Assembly (NCBI RefSeq): GCF_009389715.1 | Contig: NC_052400.1 | Span: 496,001-560,000, forward strand | Origin: Phoenix dactylifera | Lineage: Eukaryota > Streptophyta > Magnoliopsida > Arecales > Arecaceae | Direction: 5' to 3' | DNA: 64,000 nt | In this document: positions 1 through 12,148 of the stretch, in pieces | How the letters are laid out: each line of letters opens with the position of its first letter | Numbering within the stretch: position 1 is the stretch's first letter | Notes under the pieces: generated by a model | Told to the model about the DNA's origin: nothing | What the model saw: the letters and a program-made list of their open reading frames with translations, nothing else | Database searches by the model: none | Position numbers and translations under genes: made by a program

Positions 1-264
1 CTCACGGAACATAATCATAGTGGTTTGGCACAATTTGACTAGCCGTGCTAGCTAGTTGGATCATCGTACATGGTCTTATTTTATAGAAAAGAAAGATTCA
101 CCTTCTATATTTCATTAGAATCAACCATTGGATTGTATAATAATAGCTTTGAGATACGTACTGAGCTAAAGTTTGGAGTGCCTTGACATCTGTGTAGAAT
201 ACGATATGATGATCAATATATTTTATATATGAATTTTTATTATATATATATATGTATATATAAA
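1..264. other. AT-rich intergenic sequence, nothing recognised
   Basis: I see no gene or known element here apart from a short AT dinucleotide run near 238-258. Confidence 0.4.
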
Positions 265-712
265 GAAGGATTCTTTTTACGTGAATATCCTCTTAAAATT
301 TATATTTATTTCTGTACCATCATAAAATAGTGTTTTTACACAAATGCCCCTAATATAACGGTTCTTCTAACACCGTTAGTAAAAAAATCATATTTTATTT
401 TTAATTTAAATAAAATAAATTTTTAAAATTACTTTTTTGTCTCCATTGCAATCTCTCTTCTTTTTTCAGCTAAATATTTTTTTTTGCACATCTATCCATT
501 AAGGACATTTTAGTTAATTTTATTTGAAACCGTTAATTTTTTAACGACATTAGACATCGTGGATACATATACAAAAATAAAGATAAAAAAATAGTAGAAT
601 AGTAAAATAAGTATTTTATGAAAATATATATACAAATATTAATGTTAAAAAAATATTTATATAAAATTCGATATTTAGAAGGGTATTTATGTAAAAAATA
701 TAAAGAAATAAT
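265..712 (-). mobile_element. AT-rich MITE, copy A
   Basis: This block is related to those at about 2177-2650 and 3516-3925, but lies in the opposite orientation. Shared landmarks are a pyrimidine/purine segment around 'accgttaattttttaacg', a block of alternating ATTTTTAATT-like sequence, and ends that are imperfect inverted copies of each other. It has no coding capacity, so it looks like a non-autonomous DNA transposon. Ends are approximate and I could not identify a target-site duplication. Confidence 0.55.
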
Positions 713-2176
713 GGAGGTGTTTTTCTTTTGTTTCTTCAATTGTTTTTGCGACGTGAAAACTTGTGGGTTTAAAATGGACCAGATGAAGAGTTAAATACTT
801 CAGGTATGATCCACCCGCATTAGGAAAAAAAAAAAACGGAGGACCACGAATCCAGCCAACCTTGGCCATTAGCTTTTTTTTTTTTTTTTTTTTTTCCCCT
901 CAAATTTCAATATCTTTTAGTGGCGCTGCCGTGCTAACCTGCTGTCAATCCGTCCTTTGGAGTCGCAGTCAACAAAGTATCATCATTCCTGATATCTAAT
1001 AATTGAGTTTCCGAGTGTCGGTTGTCTCATACTGCGTTCTCCCCGGGCTTCCATGAGTGGCATCCAAAGTCTAAAGTAGGATTTTTCAAAAGAAAGCTGA
1101 TGGCTGCCGTGGCCCTCTCCATCACATCAAAGGGACTAACGCTTGTGATGCTTTGGACCAAGCTTAGCCTACCGTCATAATAAGAGCCAGCGTAGGACAA
1201 CATATCTTCTTCATGCATTACCTACTAATCTTATGACGTGGACTTGATATGAGCTAATACGGCACACGGATGTCCATGTCTCAAGATAATAATATATCAA
1301 GGGCGTGATCAAACGAAATAGTTGCACAAGAAGAAGGCAAATAAATTTCTCTTTCCATTAAATTTTGTCCCGTTGTAGGACCTGTCATATTTTGACGGCA
1401 ATTTTCTAGGCCGACCAAGAAGCTTCTTGGGCTCCTTTCAATATATATATTTTTTTGTTAACATTCTTGTAGGATGACGAGTGTTAGGATTTCTCCCACA
1501 TATAATGAAATCCTAATGCTAAATAGGTGATCGAATGCGTGAAATTTGCTCGGCTTGGCTGAAGATGGGCTACATGGTACAAGCTCCAACTTGCAATCGA
1601 AAAAATATGGTCCCAATTGCTGGAATATGTCCGGTGAAAGATCCTCCGATGCGTAAATTTAGCAAAATTTTAGAAAGCAAGTGTAGAAATTTGAGCAAAA
1701 TGACGAGATGTAGGTGGGGTGAAAAGTATGTTATTTGGAGATTCTCTAATTTGATTTCTATAAAGAGAAAGATGTTGATGTTATATTTTTTTCTTATCTA
1801 CCATTTTAAGATTATGATCTTTCTTATCTGGTGCATGGTGTTGTAGTTGCCCATGCTAATCGTCTAGAGATTTGTTTGGCTATTAATTTTTTATAACACT
1901 TGCTATGCTTCGATTGGTCGACAGAGTTGATGGATATGATTTTGATACGCAGCGAGTCATCAATTATAATCCAACTTTTATTAATAAATTATCAAAAATT
2001 ATCATTTTCATCGTACCGTGTCATCAGATCCCAACAAATTTATAATGGGACATCGTTTGCGTTCTTTACTGCCTTGTCCACAGAAGGAAAACACATTTTC
2101 CTCTTTAACAATGATATCTAAGTAATCAATATCGGCACGTAGAATCATTGATCATAGGAAGACTATTCTAAACCAT
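713..2176. other. Intergenic sequence without recognised gene
   Basis: It contains a poly-T run near 872-896 and several short open frames. None shows codon structure, splice sites or a family I recognise. The 63-codon minus frame at 1027-1218 is the most protein-like, but I cannot place it. Confidence 0.4.
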
Positions 2177-2650
2177 CTATTTTTAAGATTTTTTTCATAA
2201 ATATTCTTATAAATATCAAATTTTATATAAATATTCTTTCAAAATTAATATTTGCATATATATATACTTTCGTAATATATTTATTTTGTTATTCTATTTT
2301 TTATTCTTATTTTTTATATATATTCACACTATCTAACGTCGTTAAAAAAATTAACGGTTTAAAATTAAAATAACTAAAAAATATCCTTAATGGGTAGATG
2401 TACAAAAATAAATATAAAGCAAACGCAATGAAAGACAAAAAAATAATTTCAAAATTTTATTTATTTTTAATTAAAATAAATATGATTTTTATTAATGATG
2501 TTAGAAGAATCATTATATTAGGATTATTTATGCAAAAACAGTATTTTATGATGTTATAGAAATAAATATAAATTTTAAAAAGGTATTAACGTTAATTTGA
2601 ATTTATCAAAAATATTCATGCAAAAAAAAAATTTGTATAAAAAAGTGATA
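2177..2650 (+). mobile_element. AT-rich MITE, copy B
   Basis: Same family as copies A and C. It shares the 'ttaacggtttaaaattaaaa' core, followed by a segment mentioning 'aaaacagtattttat' and an inverted-repeat-like end. Noncoding. Boundaries are approximate. Confidence 0.55.
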
Positions 2651-2708
2651 ATCTCTCTAAAAAAAATATAGGAAGAAATTCTTGAATACATGCAAAGGAC
2701 TTTTGTAT

Positions 2709-2815
<107 letters not shown>

Positions 2816-2999
2816 CCTAGTTATAGGGTTTTTATCATTTGTTTTATTATTGTTATTCAGGATCCATCAAGTGATGTTGATGGAATTAATTTTTTTTTTT
2901 AGGATGGATGACTCACCCATGATGAGTACAAATATATTCAACAAAATTAAAAAATAGTATATTATAGAGCATACATGGCAGCACTTCATTTTAGTCCAT

Positions 3000-3480
3000 A
3001 AAATATAATTTATATGGCTGGCCGCATAGCCGGCGATTCAAAGCGCGAGAGACAGACGAACGAGAGCAGAGAGTACGGTGGAGTGGTACCAGATACGAAC
3101 TTTGCCTCACGGTCCTCCATCCCCATGAATCGACACGTGTCCCGGCGTTTTGCAGTCCGTGAAGCCCGTTAAGCCGGCTGGCATTGTCGCACGTGTTCCT
3201 CGACGTCGGCACGAGGACCACCTCGGGTCCCCGTCCGAGCGCGAAAAAAAAAAAAAAAGGGAAGCCTCTACGTGGCGGTCGCTTCGTCCTCACTCGCGGA
3301 GCCGACGACACGAGCGGAGACCGGCAAACCGGAACCCGGAAAATTAAGAGGAGGGGGACAAAGGCACGAGAATTAATTGCCTACGCTGCGTCCATCAGCA
3401 TCGCCATGAACGCGGCCAATCATGAAATAAATGAGCCCTCGTTGGCTACCTACACAGCCACGTGGCGCCCGATCTAAAGG
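3000..3480. promoter_or_regulatory. GC-rich island with four G-box/ABRE-like motifs
   Basis: A sharply GC-rich patch in AT-rich surroundings. It has CACGTG at 3134-3139 (in the palindrome ACACGTGT), CACGTG at 3190-3195, TACGTGGC near 3269-3276, and CACGTG at 3459-3464 inside the perfect palindrome GCCACGTGGC (3457-3466). In plants this core binds bZIP and bHLH factors involved in abscisic-acid, light and stress responses. The nearest gene is the two-exon gene starting at 4073 on the plus strand; a MITE separates them. Which gene the island serves is inference. Confidence 0.45.
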
Positions 3481-3515
3481 ACCAGGAGAGGAAACTGGAC
3501 CATATTGTTAAAAAA

Positions 3516-3925
3516 TAATTTTTTATTAATATTTTCCTAAATACTAAATTTTGTATGAATACCTACTTAAAATTAGTATTTACATATATAATTAATATTT
3601 ACTATTCCATTTTTTTTAATTTTTATTTTTGCATATGTACCACTTCATCTTGTTAAAAAATTAATGGTTTCAAATTAAAACAACTAAAATATATTTAATG
3701 GATAGATATGTAAAAAAAATATTTACAAAACAGTAGACAAAAAATATTTATTTTATTTTTAATTAAAATAAATATAATTTTTATTAATGGTGTTGGAAGA
3801 GCTAATAAAGGTATTTATGCAAAAATAGTATTTTATTAAAATAAGAAATAAATATAAATTTTAAGCAGGTACTTATGTAAAATTAAATTTTGAGAAGAGT
3901 TTTTATGAAAAAATAATCAAAAAAC
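3516..3925 (+). mobile_element. AT-rich MITE, copy C, between the G-box island and the 4.07-kb gene
   Basis: Same orientation and core as copy B. The left end (about 3530-3590, containing 'gaatacctacttaaaatta') and the right end (about 3850-3920, containing 'ttttaagcaggtacttatg') are imperfect inverted copies, consistent with long terminal inverted repeats. Noncoding. Confidence 0.55.
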
Positions 3926-4072
3926 AAGTGCATAAAGAGGGTGGGACGAGGCGACGTGTCGAGATCTGGAGCAGATTAGGCGGCGCACGCCAAGCGACGG
4001 TCGAGCAGCTTCTTTTAAAGCGAGGCTGCGTCCAGATGGCAGGGGGCGAGAGAAAGCGGTGCGCGGAGGAGG

Positions 4073-4161
4073 ATGGAGTGGTGGCACCGGGTGGTGGTGC
4101 CGGTGAAGCGAGCGCTCATCGCACTCGCCGCCCGCATCCGGCCCCGGAAAGACGGTGAGAT

Positions 4162-4217
<56 letters not shown>

Positions 4218-4941
4218 CCAAGTTGGCGCCTTGCGAAATCCGATGATGGGCACGGCCAGCACCGCGGGCCAATGCGCGCGATCGGATCTCCCCGCCCGTC
4301 CCCCAGCTGCCGGGCACCGGCGAGGGAGCTTTTATCAAAATCTTTAATGATTCGCTAGAGTCCATTCTGGTCCGTGTGATCTCTGAAACAATCTGTCTCT
4401 CTTCCGTTTTTCCCGGGTTCTTTCCACAATTTCATGTTTTTACCAGGCAATTTTGTTCGAGTTTAATTCTCGTATCAGTGATCACACTTTATGTCTCTTA
4501 GTTTACTGTAGTTTATAGAAATTTTGTTTAGTTTTATTTTTTTTAAAAAAAAATGGTTCGAATTTTGTGCCTATGTCCAATTCAAGAAATGCCAACCACC
4601 AAATGTCCAATTCATAATTCACTTGTGCCACCCTTCAAGGGACGCCAAGATTTTTGAGTCCAATGTGGATTATTTTATTTGATGTGTCTCTATAATTTGG
4701 CAAAGCTAGTTCTACTACTATATGGCATGGCTTGCTAAATGTGTTCATGCTCCATGTATGTGAATTGGCAGGAGGTGGGATTCTAAAGCTTCACAACGAC
4801 GTCCAGAGTTGTGGGTATCGAGACGTCGAGGTGATGTGGGAGCTACTGCAAAGGTCGGAGGAGCCGGAGCCGGAGCTCTCTCATTCTTCAAAAAAGAGGC
4901 GGCCGGTTGGAAGGGTGTCGGTGTGGTCGGGCCGGACCTAG
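4073..4941 (+). CDS. Two-exon gene for a small conserved plant protein of unknown function (83 residues)
   Basis: Exons are 4073-4154 and 4772-4941. The donor is GACG|GTGAGA and the acceptor TTGGCAG|GAGG; together they make 252 nt, 83 codons plus TAG. The protein begins MEWW, followed by a basic, hydrophobic N-terminal stretch (residues 5-27) that could associate with a membrane. A motif at about residues 31-53 reads LKLHNDVQSCGY, then VEVMWELL. An acidic EEPEPE segment and a basic C-terminus (KKRRPVGR) follow. From memory, short plant proteins share the Trp-rich start and the LKLH-DVQ-CGY--V-VMWE-L block, but no function is known to me. The intron opens with a (CT)n tract just after the donor. 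Start and splice sites read cleanly. A different start upstream is possible but unsupported. Confidence 0.72.
4161..4210. repeat. (CT)n microsatellite at the start of intron 1
   Basis: About 25 CT units begin six bases after the GT donor of the small two-exon gene. CT tracts near the 5' end of plant genes are common; length changes here could affect splicing or expression (inference). Confidence 0.9.
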
Positions 4942-5459
4942 CCCAATTGAGCAACTCCGGCGTTGCAGCATGCACCAAGGGCGCTTGATCAAGCTGTAAT
5001 CACCCTGCAGCTTGGCCATCTGCAATAATTAAGCTCGTAGGACACCCCATTGTACAGGCCTCCTCAATTTTGATATGTACAAAGTGTTAGCTACCTAGCG
5101 TATAATAAATAATAATTAAGATAAAGAGGAGAGGTGCAAGTCACAAGAGCTTCTTATCAAGAATACATAATTTTGCTTGTTGGACTCCAAAGAGACTTCG
5201 TGATACTCATTTGTGGCCTTGTAATAAACTTTTACCTATGATCGGAGCCGTCTTCATGGCTAATCTAGGATCTATTGCTCGTTCTCTTAGGACATACTCT
5301 CATCTCATATCTCCATTAGTGGTGCTAAACAAGTATCAGTAGATTGCTTATTTGTGTACATTCTGGGTTTGTGAGTAATTTTTGGCAAGAGCTGCATTTT
5401 GAGGTCAAAGGCTATTTCGGTTTAATATAGACACTAAATAAGACTTGCATCCATTATTT
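4942..5459. other. 3' flank of the small two-exon gene, no gene seen
   Basis: It contains the likely 3' UTR of the upstream gene (an AATAAT/AATAAA-rich stretch near 5103-5118). I recognise nothing else. Confidence 0.4.
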
Positions 5460-7085
5460 ATATTTGTTGGCCCGGCCCAACAACCTGATTGCGGAACCTT
5501 GATTGTAATTATGAGATGGTTTAATTCGTTGGCAGCAATAGAGTGATCCACGACCACGACAAATTTTGAGGGCTCGGTCCATTGACCGGCCCGCACACAG
5601 TTGGACCAGGCCTATTGGCATAAGAAGAAGAAAGAGGAAAAAGAGGGAAGAAGAGAAAAGAAGAGGAAGAAAGAAGAGGAAGAAGAAGAGAAGAAGAAGG
5701 GAGGTCGGGCCGCAGGCCTTGGGCTAGCCCTTTCCCGGGCACTCCGACGAGGGGTCGTCCCTTTCTTGGGAAGAAGAGAAAGGAAAAGGAAAGAAAAAGA
5801 AAAAAAAAAAGAAGTTAAGAAACTGTTTTCTATGATGCTGATAGATATAATAAAATTGTCGGCCGGATCTAGAAACTTGTGAGCAAATCAAAGTACATAG
5901 TCTGTCATAAATTTTATTGATTTCTAATTACTATTTAATTATAAGCATAAAATTATAAAATTATATTTGATATGATGTATTTTTTTAAAATTAGTATCAA
6001 GCATATGGTTGTATGTGATTCATAATTTTGATTAAATGACATCCTTCATGAATACTATATTGTGTGCACATGAATCATGATGATGTACAAAATTGCATGA
6101 AAATGATGTTTGTAGCATGATTATGGGTTTTACACAATATGATGCCATTAGTTATCCTTCAATCTAATTATGATGTGTGATATATGAAAAGTATGAAATA
6201 ATTTATAAAACTTTAAATTGCTGAGTACGACCCTCGCCAGCAGATTATAATAGCTCGGCATATGGCTCTCGTCAGCAGATTATAATAGCTTGGCATACGG
6301 CCTTCGCCAGCGAGTTATAATAGCTCGACATACGGCCCTCGCCAGCAAGTTATAATAGCTCGATATACGGCCCTCGCTAGCAGGTTATAATAGCCCCGTC
6401 AACAGGTAATAATAATTGGCAAAGATTACGACTCGGTCACGGATAATAATAGTGACCATAAATAGTTGCACTATCATCTTAGAGTACGGATTTCAAAGCA
6501 TAGATAATGGCAACGTTTTATTATGCATATCTATATTTATGAATTTGCATGATTGGGCATGCATTGCTTTATGACTGTTTTGGATATATGATATATGAAA
6601 TATTTTACTTTGTTATAATTGTTATTTTTCTTAAATTAATGCATTGGCATAGAAAATATTATGCTTGATTCGATAAGATTGTGTATGGTTACTTACTGAG
6701 TCATATAACTCACGCCACTCTATGTATTTTCTTACTGATATATAATATTGTTAGGAGCAGAGGGCGTGATGTCCTTCATAGGTTTGGAAAAATTGTAACT
6801 TCAAATTGTTCAAATTTGTAGAGCGTTGTACCGTTTCCTATTGATGAAACATTTTATGATATTTATGAATAAAATTGTTTATTTGAAATGAAATTGTTAA
6901 TGTGGCTTCATGTTATTGAGGGCAAAGGATTTGCAATAGCAGGGCCATGTTACAGGCCGAATTTGGGGCCTGAACACATACAATAATATTTGAAGTCAAA
7001 ATTTTGAGAGTATTTGTGATCAAAGGTGGTAGGATTTGCGGACTATGTGGCTGCCTACCGTGGTATCGTAAGTCTGTGGGCGTGA
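5460..7085 (+). mobile_element. Probable LTR remnant, perhaps Del/Tekay-type Ty3/gypsy
   Basis: No coding sequence. It contains a purine-only GAA-rich tract (5622-5700), a 35-bp tandem array (6231-6405) and a segment 'ttactgagtcatataactc' near 6693, resembling the 'ctgagt...actca' block I associate with LTRs of chromoviral gypsy elements. Both ends are uncertain and no internal domain is attached, so it may be a solo or truncated LTR. Confidence 0.35.
6231..6405 (+). repeat. 35-bp tandem repeat, five units
   Basis: Five degenerate copies of a unit running 'ctcgccagcagattataat', then 'agctcggcatatggc', each differing at a few positions. A shortened sixth copy follows to about 6420. Confidence 0.85.
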
Positions 7086-10000
7086 ATTATTGGGGTGTAG
7101 GAAAGCGCCTAAAGGCAACGGCTTCAGCTTTTAGGTCTGGCGTTTTCCTGGCTGGTGCAAGGCTGATACCGTAGTTTTTATGTATAAAATGCCCCGAAAA
7201 AAAAAAGAAGAAGAAGAAGAAGAAGAAGTGCAACATGGTGAACTTTGATATCAAATTGGATCTAGGGAGGCCTCTCTGTATATATGCTTGGCCTGGAACA
7301 TTAGCACCCACCAAGTATGGCCCAAACCGGCCCATGCCGCTCTCAGCTCAGCATCTGACATCAAGGTGTCAAAAATCTAACAACCACCAACAACAACCAC
7401 TCTGGAGTTCGGGCCTTTGATGATAAAACTAGCACTTTTTCTCCTACCGTCCTATAGCACTCATCTATCTAAATTGACCTTAAAAAAGTTCGGGATGAGG
7501 GCTTTCAGGTGGAAAACACCATCCGAGGCGCTCCACGAGCAGAAGTAGAGCTTCAAATGTCCTAAGCTATCAAGGACCTAACTACATAGATAAACTTTGC
7601 CGCCTGTACCAAGATCTACCGTTCAGTAGCATCATGCACCATAAAGGGACATGATGAATGGCTACATGACAAACACAATACACAGCCAGAAACTACTTGC
7701 TGATGGGTCCACTAAAACTTCCATCATCCATGGCCATATTAAGAATTACCCTAATTAATGTATGAACACCGCCAAATGACTATAATCTTTTTCGAGAAAG
7801 AATAGCTAGTTGAGGGTTTTTTTCTCTACTGTATCCAGATGCAAGACAATTTGTCAGAAAGCTCAAAGAGTTTTCTCCTGAAATTAAGCAAATAGGCGCA
7901 GGTTAATGTTCTCTTTGCCTGCTGTTAATTATCATCCTATCCATTTCATTAGCATCAGATGTTATGCTGTGATTTTGGACCTGTCACTTCGTTAAATGTG
8001 ACATGGTGAGTAGTTTCTTGTGGTTTTCATGTTTAAATATTAGCTTATTCAATTTATAATTAATATCTTCCAGCTTCATTCTAATGGAGGCTTTCGTTGC
8101 GCATCCGGTATTGTCAAGTGGCTTCCATTACGTGCATTCTATGGTCCATTGCGATTGGAACAGCCGAAGGTTTGATGATAAGGTTATTAGAATAATTGGT
8201 TGGTCTAGAGTGAAGTAATGAGCAACAGAGAAAAAGCAGTGCAATAAGAGGGAATTAAAAAAAATATTGGTTAGATGGAAGAGGATGTTGAGGTTGACAT
8301 CTAGTTAAAGAAAATACTAAATAAGACCATGGCAAATGAGAGAGTTTTTTTTTTTTGGAAAACTAAAAAACAAAGGAGGCTAGCATCATCCACTCCATTA
8401 AGCAAGAAACTTTGATGAAAGCTGAAAAAGATTGGTGTGTGAGATTTCAAGTACAAGAAACTGCATCAAACCCAAAACAAACATTATAGTCTCTTTCTTG
8501 TTAAGCCAATGAAACATGAACTAATATGTGTCTTTTAGAATAAAATGTGGCGAATTATTAGCATTTTACTGAAAGAGCAAATATGGATAAATAAAGTGAT
8601 CATCATGCATAATAGATGTCATATATATGGCTCTCCATTCAGATCCCATCGAGATTGGACAATATTGGTCTTATATCAATGATCCAAGTGATTAGGTATA
8701 ATCTATTATCTCTAAACAACTTATACACAAAAAATCATATGATCGAAAAAATGTACACAATTTAATGTTATTTAGTTTGTTCTCAAAAAAAAAGGATTCC
8801 ATTCCCAGTGGGATCCAATTTGAGACCGAATCTATGCAGAATCGGTGCTGAACAAGTTATGGAAGCTTGGTTTTAGTTTTCTTTCTGATCCAAGTCACAG
8901 CTCTCGTCTTCTAACTTCAAGTTTGGAGATATTTGAACCGATACAGGATAAGCTTGGATTCATTTTGATTAGACCCACTTGCACCATGCCATCTCGAGAC
9001 CCACTTACATCAGTTGGTCCCACAGAATGGGTCACCTTCTGCACCTGTCACCAATAGATGGATGACTGATTGCGCATTAGTCCCCTTAGCCGTAAGTCTA
9101 TAAGCTTGAGACAAACGTGAGAAGGACAATTGTAAAGTAGTTGGCTCACATCATAGGATGGTTCTGCACCACATTATCTATAATGACAAAAGAAATAAGA
9201 GAGAAACAAGTTAGGCTCCACCATCACCTCCATCCTTTTCCTCAACCACTTTTGTGCCTAAAACTTAAAATTTTCAATGCACTGGTTTACTAAAAGATCT
9301 ATTCACTCATAGATATGACTAGAACTGGGTCCAAACTAGTGATCGGGTGTCTCTCTCTCTCTGTCTCTTTTTGTATACATTCATGAGAATCAGCAAATAA
9401 GATATTGAAAAATTTATCGTCCATAGAGTAAGCTTAAGTATTAGGTCAAACTGGTCCGGTTTATTACCAAGCTAGGATTATATCTCATTTCCGAACTTGA
9501 GCCGACCCATGAAATAGGAGTAGTTGTATTAGGTTTAAGTCAAATTCATTTGTGCTAGCTGTTCGATCCAAACTTAAGCTCATTTGCACCTTGTGTGCGT
9601 CAGCTGTCAATTGCCCTGGGATGTAAACTTAATCTTTTGAAGGGAAATGCTCTCAAAATTTAATTACATCTCTTGGCCATGACCATGAAACTAGTTGCAA
9701 CCAGTCATTGCTTCACCACTGGGAAGGCATTTCTCAAGTCCATCCAGGCTAAGCCAATTTGCAATATGACCTCATATACGGGAAAGTTGGGTAAAGATAA
9801 TTGGATGGCAGTCACAGGAGCTAGGATTCTTAATTATTTTGAAATTACTTATAATTAATCAATCCAATTATGGCGCTCCATTCCATCCGGAGGAAAGCTG
9901 ACGAAGTAACCTACTTGCGAAAATTCCTCCAGCTTTTTCAAAGCAAAGTGGAGGCCAAATGCTGATGATCTCTTTTTCAAGTAATCATCATCCTTCTTTT

Positions 10001-11424
10001 ATTCCTTTTTTTCTCCAGAAAAAAAAAAAGCTATGCCCCACCAAGAGGAGATGCTGCCTCGAAAGGGTTCGGATTGTGTCCTTCACAAGACGTAATAATT
10101 CATCTTCTTTCGGAACATCAACTATTGAATCGCATAATATTCGCTTCAAAGTTTACGTAATTAGATAGATAAAAAAGATTCGAGTGGCGAAAAAAGATCA
10201 ATCATTACACAAGATACAACTCGAATTCCCTCAAGAGAAGGCACTTTGGAATAAAACACACGGCATAAAGAGAAGACAAAAGAAGAGGCTGGTAGATACT
10301 GTACGAGGAGAAAGGCTGATGGCATGCTTTAGTTTGTCGATGGATTAGACTTAGCTAGTGGTTTCTTTAAAGCTCCTTAAAGTCTAATTGGTTGCTAATT
10401 AAAATACTTGTTTTTAATGAAATGGGAGGTTAGCACTCATGATAAGCCAGGTTCAGCTAACCCAGTAGTAGTTTTCATTTATGAGCAGTGCTGTGTCCCA
10501 CCTGTCTCTCCCTTGTCAATCCTCCGTATCATATGGCATGAGATGAGAGAAATGATGTAATTTACACTACTTATAGGATAAGTTTTATGTGTCACCTTTT
10601 TGACAGAACCATGTCAAATGGAAAATTAAAGAGGAACCTTTATAGAGAGTGTAACCTTTTTTATTATTATTTATATGATTTATGATGTGGGATCTTAGCC
10701 TACCATGCTTGTCAATGATGGAACCCTGTATTTATCCTCTTGATTACTTCAAGGTTACTTGAATCCCATAGCACATTTGTGTTGACTTGAAAATATTTAC
10801 ACATTCATGATGATGCTACAGTTGACCAACTAGGGTGTATGCTTAGTTTGTCAATCATTTTGGTCGGCCATACGAGTTTTGGTTGGCTCAAACATCTAAT
10901 AGTTCTTTTCTTGGATGGTAATATTCTAGATTTCATCATAAGTTAAAGAAACTAATTGCGAGGGGATGCGGTAGGAATTGGCTTTAAAAAATGTGCACAT
11001 ATTTGTATATATTAGCATCTTGATCCTAAGTCATATTCACCTCATAAATATTGGGTCTGTTGTAATCAATATTTTGCAAGTAGGGACTTGTAACTAATAG
11101 TTGGATTGGCTTGAACCTAGTTTTGTTTACACTACAATCAAAACTCACATCTCAGCTTTATAGCTTTAAGTGAATACTTATGCTTACTCCATCGAACAGA
11201 ACATGCCACAATTGCATATAGTTTGAACAATATATCTTGCTATTTATGAGATCATAAGTTCCGACAAAATATTCTTATAGGCTTCTTTTTAGCATCAATG
11301 GTACGGTTGTTGCACGAGTAGAGTAGGTGATGTCAAGCCTCGTACACTATATCCTTGTATCTACTTATAGACCGAAATCATAATGAAGCAATCTTACCGC
11401 AAAGATGTTTCATCATTCACACCA
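7086..11424. other. Long intergenic stretch without a supportable gene
   Basis: I read both strands and found only short open frames lacking splice or family signatures, an AAG microsatellite (7200-7228) and scattered A/T runs. A degraded repeat may be hidden here; I cannot name one. Confidence 0.4.
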
Positions 11425-11760
11425 TTATGAAAGGAGACTCAGCCACTGTGATAAGATGGATTCAGAGAGGCCCGAGGAGGGAGCACCCCTAATTCGAGAT
11501 ATATGACCAATGGGCAGGAATGAGGAAGCTTTTCAGGCCAAACATATATTTAGGAAGGCGTACGGGGCTGCGAATTGGGTGGATGCTTATATGACCAGTC
11601 ATTTCGATGGTACTCTATGGACCCGAGAGGGGGAGCTATTTCGAACACTCTGTGATATTTTGTTTTCGAACTTTATTGAGTGTGTCTGTAGTCGTATAGT
11701 ATGACGTGCCGGCTCTAGCAGCAAAAAATAAAATAAAATAAAAAAATAATTTTTATTTGT
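11425..11760 (+). pseudogene. 5'-truncated LINE 3' end with RNase H-like (RVT_3) remnant
   Basis: A broken reading frame contains the RNase H hallmark GDSATVIRWI, then, after stops and shifts, FQAKHIFRKAYGAANWVD, matching the 'H-YREANRAADWVA' end of the plant RVT_3 domain. An A-rich tail (about 11725-11775, AAAATA units) follows, as expected for a LINE copy that reverse-transcribed from its 3' end. A related copy lies at 53.5 kb. Not functional. Confidence 0.6.
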
Positions 11761-11984
11761 TTGTGATTAAAAAAAAAGAAAGAATTAAATGAGAGAAGAG
11801 GGAGAGTACAAGATTTTGGGCGGACGATCGGCCCGCGGCTCCCATGTGCGGTCCGCAAAAGCGTGGGCACTCCCCGGCCCCATCTCCCCCAATCGTGACG
11901 CAGATCGCACGGCCGAAATCCGATCTCTCGGGCGCTCAGGTTTGGCTGCTACGCGTTTCGTCTCCACTTGGACATTGCTGGGTG

Positions 11985-12026
11985 CGGGGGTATGAAAAGC
12001 CTCGGATCTCCTTTGTTCGGCTTGTT

Positions 12027-12071
<45 letters not shown>

Positions 12072-12148
12072 ACCCGCGCGCGTACGCACACAGCGGAGCG
12101 ATCGATTCGGCGTCGCCTCTTGCGTGTCCGGTACGCTGCCACCGAAAG
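11985..12148 (+). promoter_or_regulatory. Core promoter and 5' leader exon of the RING-H2 gene
   Basis: A GC-rich region with a (CT)n tract at 12031-12068 ends in a 5' splice site CCGAAAG|GTATGG at 12148/12149. The matching acceptor ACTTGCAG|AACTG opens the next exon at 13969, 68 bp before the ATG at 14037. The leader thus carries an intron of about 1.8 kb, common in constitutively expressed plant genes. The transcription start is not defined. Confidence 0.55.
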
